In this document: one piece after another, positions 24,201-31,272 of the stretch
How positions within the stretch are numbered: position 1 is the stretch's first letter
Layout: every line of letters begins with the position of its first letter
Source of the DNA: Clostridiaceae bacterium
GTDB lineage: Bacteria > Bacillota > Clostridia > DSM-8532
Direction of reading: 5' to 3'
DNA length: 38,875 nt
NCBI GenBank assembly: GCA_012840245.1
Contig: DULR01000096.1
Span: 1-38,875 of the forward strand
Notes under the pieces: generated by a model
The model's database searches: none
What the model saw: only the letters and a program-made list of their open reading frames with translations
Told to the model about the DNA's origin: nothing
Made by a program: the position numbers and the translations under genes

Positions 24201-24841
24201 TCATCCCTGTTTATATAATGGATATCGTTGGTCGCAATAAGAGGTATTCCGGTTTCTTCCGAAAGCTTTACAAGCTGGGAGTTAACTTCTTTCTGTTCTG
24301 CGATATTGTTGTACTGGAGTTCCAGATAGAAATTATCCGGCCCCATGATCCTGCTTAGTTTCAGAGCCAGCGCTTTCGCGCCTTCATAATCGCCGTTCAA
24401 AAGCTTTTGGGGTATATCTCCGCCGATACAGGCGCTTAAGCATATGAGACCTTCATGATATTCTTCAAGAAGCTTATAATCGATTCTCGGCTTATAGTAA
24501 AACCCTTCGGTAAAGCCTATGGAAACAAGCCTCATAAGATTTTTATAACCCGTATTGTTTTTGGCGAGCAGGATAAGATGCCCCTGGTCAGCATCATAAC
24601 GAGGGTCCTTGTCTTTGTAAGACCTGACAGCCGTATAGACTTCGCACCCTAAAATCGGCTTGATCCCTTCCTTTTTGCATGCCTTGTAGAAATCGATGAC
24701 ACCGAACATGGAGCCATGATCGGTTATGGCAAGGCTATGCATATTCAGTTCCTTCGCCTTTTTGACAAGGGGACCTATGCGACAGGCGCCATCCAACAGA
24801 CTATATTCTGTATGAAGATGCAGATGTACAAAATCCTTCAA
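21242..24841 (-). CDS. dnaE: DNA polymerase III alpha subunit, DnaE type
   Basis: The 1199-residue replicative polymerase of the DnaE group. The N-terminal PHP domain is intact, with HLHLHTEYSLLDG (6-18), TDHG (40-43) and ND-x-H near 205. The polymerase core shows GPGRGSAAGS (354-363) and the catalytic PDIDIDF (395-401), plus the motif region around YRPGPMDQIP. The tandem HhH and OB (about 985-1075) modules follow; the C-terminal part is an extra domain. It is not PolC type (no inserted exonuclease). In Firmicutes with PolC, DnaE extends primers; here it may act with or without PolC. The start is TTG at 24841 behind GAGGT, with a promoter at 24893. mtrB follows 98 bases downstream. Confidence 0.97.
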   Translation of the reverse strand: MKDFVHLHLHTEYSLLDGACRIGPLVKKAKELNMHSLAITDHGSMFGVIDFYKACKKEGIKPILGCEVYTAVRSYKDKDPRYDADQGHLILLAKNNTGYKNLMRLVSIGFTEGFYYKPRIDYKLLEEYHEGLICLSACIGGDIPQKLLNGDYEGAKALALKLSRIMGPDNFYLELQYNNIAEQKEVNSQLVKLSEETGIPLIATNDIHYINRDDAKAQEILICIQTGKTIEDPDRLKFETDEFYLKSIDEMWEHFKAFPEALRNTVRVAEACNVEIEFGHLHLPRYEVPEGITAFDYLRAQCIKGFHQRYKSNPALLERVEYELSVIEQMGYVDYFLIVWDFIKFSRDNGIMVGPGRGSAAGSIVAYCLGITNVDPIKYNLIFERFLNPERISMPDIDIDFCYERRQEVIDYVVRKYGEDRVAQIITFGTMAARGAVRDVGRALGIPYNEVDRVAKLIPMMPTKHISIEDAINMIPDLKTLYNSEPRIRELLDTARILEGMPRHASTHAAGVVISSEPLTEFVPLYCNEGLISTQFPMTTLEELGLLKMDFLALRTITVIRDTLDLIKKDKNIEIDIDNIDYEDKNVYEMLGRGDTAGVFQLESQGMTNFFKELLPSCLEDIIAGIALYRPGPMDQIPRYLKNKNNPESITYVTPLLEPILNVTYGCMIYQEQVMQICRELAGYSLGQSDLVRRAMSKKKKEVMDAERQNFIYGKLDENGNILIPGAIRNGVSEQAANRIFDEMMDFASYAFNKSHAAAYAYVGYQTAWLKYYYPVEFMAALLNSFMGSLGKVSQYVMECRRMGIKVLPPDINESESSFSVKNGSIRFGLLAVKNVGANVVKNLIEERNKNGLFKNFIDFCERMEGKELNKRTVESLIKCGAFDCFGIFRSRLMANYETILDRAAQKRKSLISGQMSLFDAMPGQDDTAEIQWPQMAEYDPRLLLAMEKDMLGLYISGHPLDEFADVIKSVVTVYSYDFELNEHGTNESRLADEQFVRIAGIVTDIKTISTKNNRMMAFVTVEDLYGQMEVIVFPNIYDEYASLLAGDSQIIVEGRISLKEEEQPKILADRIWPLESGNKADYSDLYKPAGIKISVSNGNSGNNMIYEENRYYVTNDAAPPVSVPKNNQSRVLKVLLDNNIDDAGRKAALALLRYFEGQDRAYVYIDDTTKPKLKLNVHICDLLIGELEELIGAGRIKL

Positions 24842-24892
24842 GGGTATACCTCATAAAAGAACATTTTTTCTTTTATTCTAACATACCAAAAG

Positions 24893-24921
24893 ATTATAAT
24901 AAAGAACGGGTTTTCTGATAA
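24893..24921 (-). promoter_or_regulatory. Sigma-A promoter of dnaE
   Basis: On the minus strand, TTATCA (24921-24916), 17 bases, then TATAAT (24898-24893), 52 bases before the TTG start. Confidence 0.6.
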
Positions 24922-24945
24922 GATTCTTCACCGCGCTCAGAATCA
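24921..24945. repeat. Degenerate dispersed element, copy 1
   Basis: AGATTCTTCACC followed by GCGCTCAGAATCA resembles the AGATCCTTCGCTCCGCTCAGGATGACA pattern also seen at 27397, 35869 and 37333. Only the order of the words is shared; it is the weakest copy. Confidence 0.35.
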
Positions 24946-25021
24946 ATTATTGGACACAGCGACGGTTTTTCTGTCTGTTTCAGATTTGTCTGAACAGCCA
25001 GACGCAGAACCAACCCAGTGT

Positions 25022-25570
25022 CTATTTTTCTGTAATAACTCCATGAACCCTGATATCATGTTCATCAAAAGGAATGGATTCATAAACCTGAAATGAATAG
25101 GCTATTCCCAGAAAAACAGTACTGCCTTTGCAGCGTGACAGAAATCTGTCATAATAGCCTTTTCCGTGACCCATTCTGTTCCCTTGCCTGTCAAAAGCAA
25201 CACCGGGAACCAGAATCACATCGATAAGCTCAATGGGGAAAGATTCGTTTTCAGCCGCTGGCTCCAGTATGCCAAAGCTGCCTTTCATGAGCCCGCTTTC
25301 AATATCGTTTATCTTAACAGCATCGATATTCGTGTCATCCAAAACTCTTGGAAGCAGTAAAACCTTTCCGCTGTCCAGTATCCATTGATTGAACGCTTTA
25401 ATGTCTGCTTCATTTCCGTATGGCATATAGGACATGATCACAGCGCTTTCCTTAATGACCGGCAACTGCTTCAGTTTTGACACGATGGCTTCGGAGGCAT
25501 TTTTCACTTCATCAGGTGTCAGTGATTTTCTTTTATTAAGGATTGTCTTTCGCAATGGGTTCTTTTCCAT
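25022..25570 (-). CDS. 5-formyltetrahydrofolate cyclo-ligase
   Basis: The 182-residue enzyme converts 5-formyl-THF to 5,10-methenyl-THF with ATP and is salvage and housekeeping for one-carbon metabolism. N-terminal basic LRKTILNKRKSLTPDEV, the pattern YMPYGNEADIKAFN (about 49-62), and the conserved VPGVAFDRQGNRMGHGKGYY (about 121-140), which holds the ATP/substrate pocket, all agree with the MTHFS/YgfA family. It has a good CAGGAG ribosome site. It lies alone between the dnaE promoter region and the zinc-ribbon gene terminator. Confidence 0.92.
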   Translation of the reverse strand: MEKNPLRKTILNKRKSLTPDEVKNASEAIVSKLKQLPVIKESAVIMSYMPYGNEADIKAFNQWILDSGKVLLLPRVLDDTNIDAVKINDIESGLMKGSFGILEPAAENESFPIELIDVILVPGVAFDRQGNRMGHGKGYYDRFLSRCKGSTVFLGIAYSFQVYESIPFDEHDIRVHGVITEK

Positions 25571-25617
25571 ACTTGCTCCTGAGTGACATTAAAAGTGTGA
25601 CTTTTTCAGTGGTTTCT

Positions 25618-25641
25618 GACGGGTTCTTTTGCCAAATTGTC
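25618..25641. repeat. Degenerate half copy of the GGGGACGGTTCTTTTG element
   Basis: GACGGGTTCTTTTG (25618-25631) followed by CCAAATTGTC matches the arm and centre of the inverted repeat at 11843-11900, with one inserted base and a few changes. The second arm is missing. It is probably a decayed relic. Confidence 0.4.
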
Positions 25642-25650
25642 CTGTTATAT

Positions 25651-25686
25651 AAAAAAACGGCCTTTTTTTAAAGGCCGGTTTTTTTA
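25651..25686 (-). terminator. Terminator of the zinc-ribbon gene
   Basis: CGGCCTTT (25658-25665) pairs with AAAGGCCG (25670-25677). The outer A and T runs make it a terminator in both directions; on the minus strand it follows the stop at 25692. Confidence 0.8.
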
Positions 25687-25691
25687 GAGTA

Positions 25692-26033
25692 TCAGTTGAG
25701 CTTGGCTCCGCATTTTGAGCAGAAAGCTGTGTCCTTAGCCACTTCTGCACCGCAGTTCGGACATTTAGCCGCATTCTTGAGCTCAAGAACCTTTGCCTGA
25801 AGCTCGTTGATCTTGTCTTCCATTTCCTTTATCTGTGCACATAATTCGTCATAAGCTGAGCTTTGGCCTTCTTTATAGGCTTTGTAGACTTCTTCACCTA
25901 TTTTTGAATAGGTTTCCTTAATCTTATCCTTCTCTGCATTGATCTGGGAGTTGAGTTTTGTAATCTCGATCACGTCTTTGCCTTTGTCGGTAATATTCTT
26001 TCCGAACTTTTTCAAATCATCCAAAAATGCCAT
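25692..26033 (-). CDS. Coiled-coil zinc-ribbon protein, 113 residues
   Basis: The protein has a long helical/coiled-coil part (about 1-88, rich in Lys, Glu, with LNSQINAEKDKIKETYSKIG and KEMEDKINELQAKVLELKN). It ends in a zinc ribbon (CPNCG-x9-FCSKCG at about 90-110), a four-Cys metal site. Such short 'zinc ribbon domain' proteins are common in Firmicutes; no fixed function is known. It is soluble, with no signal. AAGGAGG precedes the ATG at a normal distance. It has its own terminator downstream and a 119-base gap upstream, so it is probably monocistronic. Confidence 0.8.
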   Translation of the reverse strand: MAFLDDLKKFGKNITDKGKDVIEITKLNSQINAEKDKIKETYSKIGEEVYKAYKEGQSSAYDELCAQIKEMEDKINELQAKVLELKNAAKCPNCGAEVAKDTAFCSKCGAKLN

Positions 26034-26152
26034 GGACTAAGACCTCCTTATGGATATATTATATTTGCTTAGCTCTGTACGCTATAAATACAGCCAGCTT
26101 TTTTCATAATACTATAATACCACAGGTTACCAGCCCGTAACATTAAAAATTT

Positions 26153-27376
26153 CTAATGTTGCTTGTTTACACGAAGAATAGAGTTCTCAGGCAGCGGCGG
26201 CATGGGTAATTTAATTTCCATCTGGGGATGAGGAGCAATGCTGATGCTGTTGCCTTCTGCATCATACATCTTATCGACCGTAAATGTTGTAACAGGACCT
26301 TCAGGGGGCAGGACCTCCAGAGTATCCCCTGCTTTGAACCTGTTGCGCTGCTCAACCAGCACTAAGCCGTTCTTGTGGTCATAACCCCTGACAACTCCGA
26401 CAAAATCATAATTCCGGATATATGAGCTGGTCGAATAGTTGTGGTCGTCAGGACCGGGTTTCTTAAAGAAGAATCCTGTTGTAAAGTCGCGATTGCTCAC
26501 TGTTGCTATCTCTTTGAACCATTCTTCCTTATAGACATAGGGCTTTTCATTATAATATGCATCGATTGCCTCACGATATGCCTTAACGACAGTCGCGACA
26601 TAGAAAGCACTTTTTACGCGGCCTTCGATCTTCAGGCTCGATACACCGCTTTCGATCAGTTCAGGTATATGCCGTATCATGCAAAGATCCTTGGAATTGA
26701 ATATGAAAGTTCCACGTTCATTTTCAACTATCGGGAAATATTCACCCGGACGCTTCTCTTCAGTCAGATAATACTTCCATCTGCAGGGATGGGCGCAGTC
26801 ACCTTTGTTCGCATCTCTTCCGGCCAGATAATTGCTTAACATGCATCTTCCGGAATAAGAGATGCACATTGCTCCGTGGATGAAAGCTTCCAGTTCCATC
26901 TCATCGGGGACTCCGCTTCGTATTTGTTTTATTTCCTCAAGTGACAATTCTCTGGCCAACACGACCCTGGAAGCCCCTAAAGAATGCCAGAACCTGACTG
27001 TTTCGGTATTTGTGATATTAGCCTGGGTGCTTATATGTATGCTTATGTCTGGAGATGTTTTTCTCACGAGTGTAAACATGCCCGGATCTGATACTATTAC
27101 AGCGTCGATACCTGTTTCGACGGCTTTTTCCAAAAAAGAGGCAGCATCCTTCATATCATCGTTATGAGGGATGATGTTCATGGTAAGATAAACTTTCCTG
27201 CCTCTTTCGTGAGCGAATGAAACCCCTGTCTTCATTTCATCAAATGTAAAATTGTCAGAAGCGGTGCGCAGGCCGAATTCCTTACCTGCAAGATAAACGG
27301 CATCGGCGCCGAAAAGTATTGCCATCTGAAGTTTTTCCAGGTTTCCGGCAGGAGCCAGAAGTTCTGCTTTGTTCAT
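26153..27376 (-). CDS. trhP: Peptidase U32 family protein, tRNA hydroxylation (TrhP-like)
   Basis: The 407-residue protein belongs to the U32 collagenase-like family, now known as RNA hydroxylation proteins. The U32 signature is complete: EAFIHGAMCISYSGRCMLSN, then AGRDANKGDCAHPCRWKY, with the Cys residues that probably hold an iron-sulfur cluster. The N-terminal AELLAPAGNLEKL and the TIM-barrel-like first half are typical. B. subtilis YrrN/YrrO (TrhP) make 5-hydroxyuridine at U34 of tRNAs, and the next gene upstream here is the matching O-methyltransferase (TrmR), the same order as in B. subtilis. Here one 407-residue protein resembles YrrO more than the shorter YrrN, so a second subunit is missing in the window. 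The ribosome site is GGAGG. Confidence 0.85.
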   Translation of the reverse strand: MNKAELLAPAGNLEKLQMAILFGADAVYLAGKEFGLRTASDNFTFDEMKTGVSFAHERGRKVYLTMNIIPHNDDMKDAASFLEKAVETGIDAVIVSDPGMFTLVRKTSPDISIHISTQANITNTETVRFWHSLGASRVVLARELSLEEIKQIRSGVPDEMELEAFIHGAMCISYSGRCMLSNYLAGRDANKGDCAHPCRWKYYLTEEKRPGEYFPIVENERGTFIFNSKDLCMIRHIPELIESGVSSLKIEGRVKSAFYVATVVKAYREAIDAYYNEKPYVYKEEWFKEIATVSNRDFTTGFFFKKPGPDDHNYSTSSYIRNYDFVGVVRGYDHKNGLVLVEQRNRFKAGDTLEVLPPEGPVTTFTVDKMYDAEGNSISIAPHPQMEIKLPMPPLPENSILRVNKQH

Positions 27377-27396
27377 TCAAACCTCCGTAAGTTTTT

Positions 27397-27430
27397 AGAT
27401 CCTTCGGTCGTTTCCTTCCTCTGGATGACA
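27397..27430. repeat. Degenerate dispersed element, copy 2
   Basis: AGATCCTTCGGTCG (27397-27410), then TTCCTTCC and CTGGATGACA (27421-27430), follows the AGATCCTTCGCTCC...CAGGATGACA pattern of the copies at 35845 and 37318. It lies in the gap between trmR and trhP. Confidence 0.45.
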
Positions 27431-27458
27431 TAAAGGTATTTATTTTTCAGCGGGACGT

Positions 27459-27475
27459 AGGGGACGCCGTCCCCT
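27459..27475. repeat. Short GGGGACG palindrome between trmR and trhP
   Basis: AGGGGACG, a central C, then CGTCCCCT (27459-27475) is a perfect 8-bp inverted repeat, flanked by GGGACGT on the left. Its words recall the repeat at 11843. It has no T run. Confidence 0.55.
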
Positions 27476-27517
27476 GCACCGCGGAATGTCTCCATTACTC
27501 GAAGGATGGTATGGCAG

Positions 27518-28162
27518 CTATAATTTCAGGCTTACGGCAAGGCCATCGCCTATTGGTATGATCGATGTCCTAAGCCTTTCATCATGGCATATAAGTCTCA
27601 GATATTCCTTTAGTCTGACCGCTATGGTACGATGCTTATGCATCACCTGTTCCTGGGCTACAAGGCCTTTATACAGAACATTATCCGAAACCAGAAGTCC
27701 TCCAGGCTTCAACAGTCTCATTGCTTGCTCGAAATACTCTATATAGCTGCCTTTTGCCGCATCCAAAAAAATAAAGTCATAAGCTGTGCTCAGACATTCC
27801 ATTACTTCAAGGGCATCACCCTGAAGCAAACGTATACGGCTGCCCAATCCCATCTTTTCTATGTTCCTGCGTGCAGCCTCTGCCATGTCCTCGTCTATTT
27901 CAATAGTATCAACAGTTCCCGTATCACCCATTGCCTGAGCAATTATAATTGCCGAATATCCGACAGCTGTTCCCGCCTCCAGGACCCTTTCAGGTTTATG
28001 TATGCCTGTGAGCACTTTTAACAGGGCGGCGGTTTCGGGCTGAACTATCGGAATGTGATTTTCCTCCGCGTATTTTTCAAGTTCCTTCAGGAAACCTTCT
28101 TCCCTTTTTATGGTGGAACGCAGGAATAAATCGATTTCAGGGTAGGTTATTCTTTCTTCCAT
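27518..28162 (-). CDS. trmR: tRNA 5-hydroxyuridine methyltransferase (TrmR, O-methyltransferase family 3)
   Basis: The 214-residue SAM-dependent O-methyltransferase has the SAM loop VLEAGTAVGYSAI, the acidic ribose site IEIDEDMAE, and YDFIFLDAAKGSYIEYF with the metal-binding Asp of the COMT-like group. Its place between mltG and a TrhP-like gene is that of B. subtilis yrrM (trmR), which methylates 5-hydroxyuridine to 5-methoxyuridine at tRNA position 34. The ATG at 28162 gives the usual length; a further 17 codons upstream are open, but they cross a GGGCGACC hairpin. The ribosome site is weak (AACAGGAT). The gap to trhP holds repeat sequences. Confidence 0.85.
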   Translation of the reverse strand: MEERITYPEIDLFLRSTIKREEGFLKELEKYAEENHIPIVQPETAALLKVLTGIHKPERVLEAGTAVGYSAIIIAQAMGDTGTVDTIEIDEDMAEAARRNIEKMGLGSRIRLLQGDALEVMECLSTAYDFIFLDAAKGSYIEYFEQAMRLLKPGGLLVSDNVLYKGLVAQEQVMHKHRTIAVRLKEYLRLICHDERLRTSIIPIGDGLAVSLKL

Positions 28163-28189
28163 AGTTACGATCCTGTTTAACGATTTAAC

Positions 28190-28208
28190 GGGCGACCATT
28201 GGTCGCCC
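28190..28208 (-). other. 8-bp perfect hairpin between mltG and trmR
   Basis: GGGCGACC (28190-28197) pairs with GGTCGCCC (28201-28208) around ATT. It lies 10 bases past the mltG stop and 28 bases before the trmR ATG. It lacks a T run, so it may stabilise or process the message or weakly end transcription. Confidence 0.5.
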
Positions 28209-28218
28209 TTCATAATCC

Positions 28219-29379
28219 TTAATCCTGTCCGCTGACGCCATATTTCTGCTGATCTCTGATATGGCCTTCCAGTGTCTCGTTATATATATTTGTTCCATCC
28301 GTTGTTGCGAAGAAATAATAATAGTTTGTTTTTTCAGGGTAAAGCGCAGCTTCTATCGATTCCTTCCTCGGCGAACATATGGGTCCGGGAGGTAGTCCTT
28401 CGATCTTATAAGTGTTGTACGGATGATCGATCTCCAGATCCTTGTTCAATACCGAGCTGATCCTGCCAAGCCCTTCATAAACCCTTGCATACTGTATAGT
28501 TGCGTCCGACTGAAGCTTGGGCAGATCAGTGCTGTTCAGACGGTTGTGGAAGACACTTGATATCTTTTTAAAGTCAGTCGGATACTTTGCTTCCATCTCG
28601 ATCAGCGAAGCCAATGTTATAACTTCATCAACCGTCATACCCAGTTCCTCGGCCCTGTCGTAATATTCCTTGGTAAACACTCTGTTGAATTCATTGAGAA
28701 GCCTTTCGATAAGATCTTCCTCAGTCCAGCCTTCATCCATCTTGTAGGTGTCGGGATACAGATATCCTTCAAGAGGATACTTCCTTGCATCGGTTTTCTG
28801 CACATCCTTCAGGAACGGATAGGCACTGTACGTTTTTTCGCATAGCTTGAGGAACTTGGTCTCGTCGATATATCCCTGATCGGCCAATATTTTTGCAGTT
28901 TCAAGCAATGTTTTGCCTTCCGGGATCCGGATATCCTGGGTAGGATTCCTCAAAGGCTCCCCGGTAAGCCTGACCATCAGGGCATAATAATTCATATCCT
29001 TGGTGATAAGGAATCTTCCTGCCTTGTAGGCATTGTCAAAGCCGAGGATCTTTGAAAGGATGCGGTAGATACGCGTATCCTTTATAAATCCCTGTTCTTT
29101 AAGTTCTTCTGCTATATTGATGGTCCTTGAGCCATATGGCACTTTAAATACGATACCTGTTTCTTCGGTCAGGTAAACATCAGCCTGGGCTGTACCCTCC
29201 ATAATAAAGCGATAACCATAAAGAGCGCAGGTCATAAAGACTACGACGCATATCAAAACAAGGATAAGAAACTTCAGAAATAAATAGCGCTTCTTTTTAA
29301 CCCTCTTCCTCTTCTTTGGTTTGACCGCTTTCAACCCGTCTTTGTCAACGGATTTTTTTAAGGTGTCACTTTTTTGCAC
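28219..29379 (-). CDS. mltG: Endolytic murein transglycosylase MltG
   Basis: The 386-residue protein is the YceG/MltG lytic transglycosylase that cuts nascent glycan strands. A cytoplasmic Lys/Arg-rich tail (about 1-31) is followed by one membrane span (about 32-55), a LysM-like lobe and the catalytic domain, with PLEGYLYPDTYKMDEG (about 206-221) and LASLIEMEAKYP (about 260-271), where the catalytic Glu lies. PPGPICSPRKESIEAAL near 336 is the other hallmark. The start is GTG at 29379, behind GGTGAG, and overlaps the typA end by 14 bases, so translation is coupled. In B. subtilis yrrL (mltG) also precedes yrrM-yrrN/O, the same order as here. Confidence 0.95.
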   Translation of the reverse strand: MQKSDTLKKSVDKDGLKAVKPKKRKRVKKKRYLFLKFLILVLICVVVFMTCALYGYRFIMEGTAQADVYLTEETGIVFKVPYGSRTINIAEELKEQGFIKDTRIYRILSKILGFDNAYKAGRFLITKDMNYYALMVRLTGEPLRNPTQDIRIPEGKTLLETAKILADQGYIDETKFLKLCEKTYSAYPFLKDVQKTDARKYPLEGYLYPDTYKMDEGWTEEDLIERLLNEFNRVFTKEYYDRAEELGMTVDEVITLASLIEMEAKYPTDFKKISSVFHNRLNSTDLPKLQSDATIQYARVYEGLGRISSVLNKDLEIDHPYNTYKIEGLPPGPICSPRKESIEAALYPEKTNYYYFFATTDGTNIYNETLEGHIRDQQKYGVSGQD

Positions 29380-31192
29380 TATTTCTCACCTTGGCTCTCT
29401 GTTCAGTATTCAGAATCTTCTTTCTGAGTCTTATCGAGGTTGGCGTGATCTCAACGAGCTCATCATCCTCAATAAACTCAAGACTCTGTTCCAAGCTCAT
29501 ATTTATTGGCGGAACCAGTCTCAGTGCATCGTCGGACCCCGCAGCGCGCATATTCGTAACGTGCTTCTTTTTGCAGACATTTATGACAATGTCTTCATTT
29601 CGAGAGCACTCACCTACTATCATACCCTCATAAACAGGAACACCGGGGCCAATGAAAAGGCTTCCTCGTTCCTGAGCGTTATATAATCCGTAGGTAACCG
29701 ATTCCCCAGTTTCCCATGCTACCAGAACACCGCGCATACGGCCTTTTATTTCCCCCTTATAAGGTTCATAACCATGGAAAACATGATTCATTATACCATT
29801 TCCCCTCGTATCAGTCAAAAACTCCGACCGATACCCGATCAGGCCTCTCGCCGGGATCTTGTACTCAAGGCGGACATATCCTGAAGAAGGGTTATGCATG
29901 TTTACCATCTCGGCTTTTCGTATTCCCAGTTTTTCCATGACGCTGCCCAGATATTCCTCGGGGACATCGATGACCAGATACTCAATGGGCTCGTAAATCT
30001 GCCCGTTTTGCTCGACTGTTATGACTTCAGGCTTTGATACCTGAAATTCATAGCCCTCTCTTCTCATAGTTTCGATGAGTATGGAAAGATGAAGCTCACC
30101 ACGGCCTGAGACCTTAAAGACATCGGGAGAATCGGTCTCTTCGACCCTCATGCTTACATTGGTTTCCACTTCTTTGAACAATCTGTTCCTTAAATGGCGT
30201 GAGGTCACATATGTACCTTCCTTGCCGGCAAAAGGACTGTTGTTTACAAGAAAGTACATCGAGATGGTAGGTTCATCGATATCCACGAACGGGATCGGTT
30301 CCGGATGATCCTTATCGCATACAGTTTCACCTATGGTAATATCCGGTATGCCCGACACGGCGATTATCTCTCCGACCGACGCGCTTCTTATATCGGATCT
30401 TTTCAAACCTTTGAAATCCTGCAATGATGAAATCTTTATGGGCAATACTCTGCCATCCTTCTTGCACAAAACAGCTTGCTGGTCTCTCCTGATGGTTCCT
30501 CTTTCAACCCTTCCTATGGCTATTCTGCCGATATATTCGTCATAATCGATGCTGGATACCAAAAACTGCAAAGGTGCTTCCATATCTCCTTCAGGAGCAG
30601 GTATATGCTCAAGGATGGTTTCAAAAAGCGGAGCAAGATCATCGGACTCATCATTCAGATCAAGTTTTGCAAATCCATCACGTGCCGAAGCGTAAACAAC
30701 AGGAAAATCAAGCAGATCATCGTCTGCCCCTAGCTCGATGAACAAATCCAGTATCTCGTCTATTACCTCTGAAGGTCTGGCATCCTTCCTGTCAATTTTG
30801 TTTATGACTACTATTGGTTTGAGATGCAGGCCAAGAGCTTTTCTCAGCACGAAACGGGTTTGAGGCATCGCTCCTTCGAAGGCATCGACCAAAAGAAGAA
30901 CACCGTCCACCATTTTTAGTATCCGTTCCACCTCCCCGCCGAAATCGGCGTGTCCCGGAGTATCGACTATGTTTATTCTGGTGTGGCCATAAAAAATGGC
31001 CGTGTTTTTGGACATGATGGTTATGCCTTTTTCGCGTTCCAGATCATTTGAGTCCATGACCCTTTCAACGATTCTTTCATTGCTTCTGAATATACCGCTC
31101 TGACGAAGCATTGCATCCACGAGTGTAGTCTTTCCATGATCGACATGTGCGATTATAGCTATATTTCTTATTTCGTTCCTTTTAGTCTTCAC
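29366..31192 (-). CDS. typA: GTPase TypA/BipA
   Basis: The 608-residue translational GTPase resembles EF-G and helps 50S subunit assembly and growth under stress. The G motifs are complete: AHVDHGKTT (G1, about 15-23), REKGITI (G2), DTPGH (G3), NKID (G4) and SA-type G5 near 168. The BipA C-terminal part is present ([20 protein letters not shown]). The start is GTG at 31192 with AGGTGAT upstream. It overlaps mltG downstream by 14 bases; the RND transporter gene ends 80 bases upstream without a clear terminator, so read-through is possible. Confidence 0.97.
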   Translation of the reverse strand: MKTKRNEIRNIAIIAHVDHGKTTLVDAMLRQSGIFRSNERIVERVMDSNDLEREKGITIMSKNTAIFYGHTRINIVDTPGHADFGGEVERILKMVDGVLLLVDAFEGAMPQTRFVLRKALGLHLKPIVVINKIDRKDARPSEVIDEILDLFIELGADDDLLDFPVVYASARDGFAKLDLNDESDDLAPLFETILEHIPAPEGDMEAPLQFLVSSIDYDEYIGRIAIGRVERGTIRRDQQAVLCKKDGRVLPIKISSLQDFKGLKRSDIRSASVGEIIAVSGIPDITIGETVCDKDHPEPIPFVDIDEPTISMYFLVNNSPFAGKEGTYVTSRHLRNRLFKEVETNVSMRVEETDSPDVFKVSGRGELHLSILIETMRREGYEFQVSKPEVITVEQNGQIYEPIEYLVIDVPEEYLGSVMEKLGIRKAEMVNMHNPSSGYVRLEYKIPARGLIGYRSEFLTDTRGNGIMNHVFHGYEPYKGEIKGRMRGVLVAWETGESVTYGLYNAQERGSLFIGPGVPVYEGMIVGECSRNEDIVINVCKKKHVTNMRAAGSDDALRLVPPINMSLEQSLEFIEDDELVEITPTSIRLRKKILNTEQRAKVRNSAKK

Positions 31193-31272
31193 AAAATCAC
31201 CTGCTGTTTCTGATGCGACGTTTTAATGCTTTAAAATTTACTGAATAATTCTACTTGTTCTTTCCCGGCGTG

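Noticed and set aside
24970..25002. Stem-loop downstream of the 5-formyl-THF cyclo-ligase gene as terminator
   Set aside because: The stem has a bulge and mismatches, and the sequence following it on the minus strand is an A run, not a T run.
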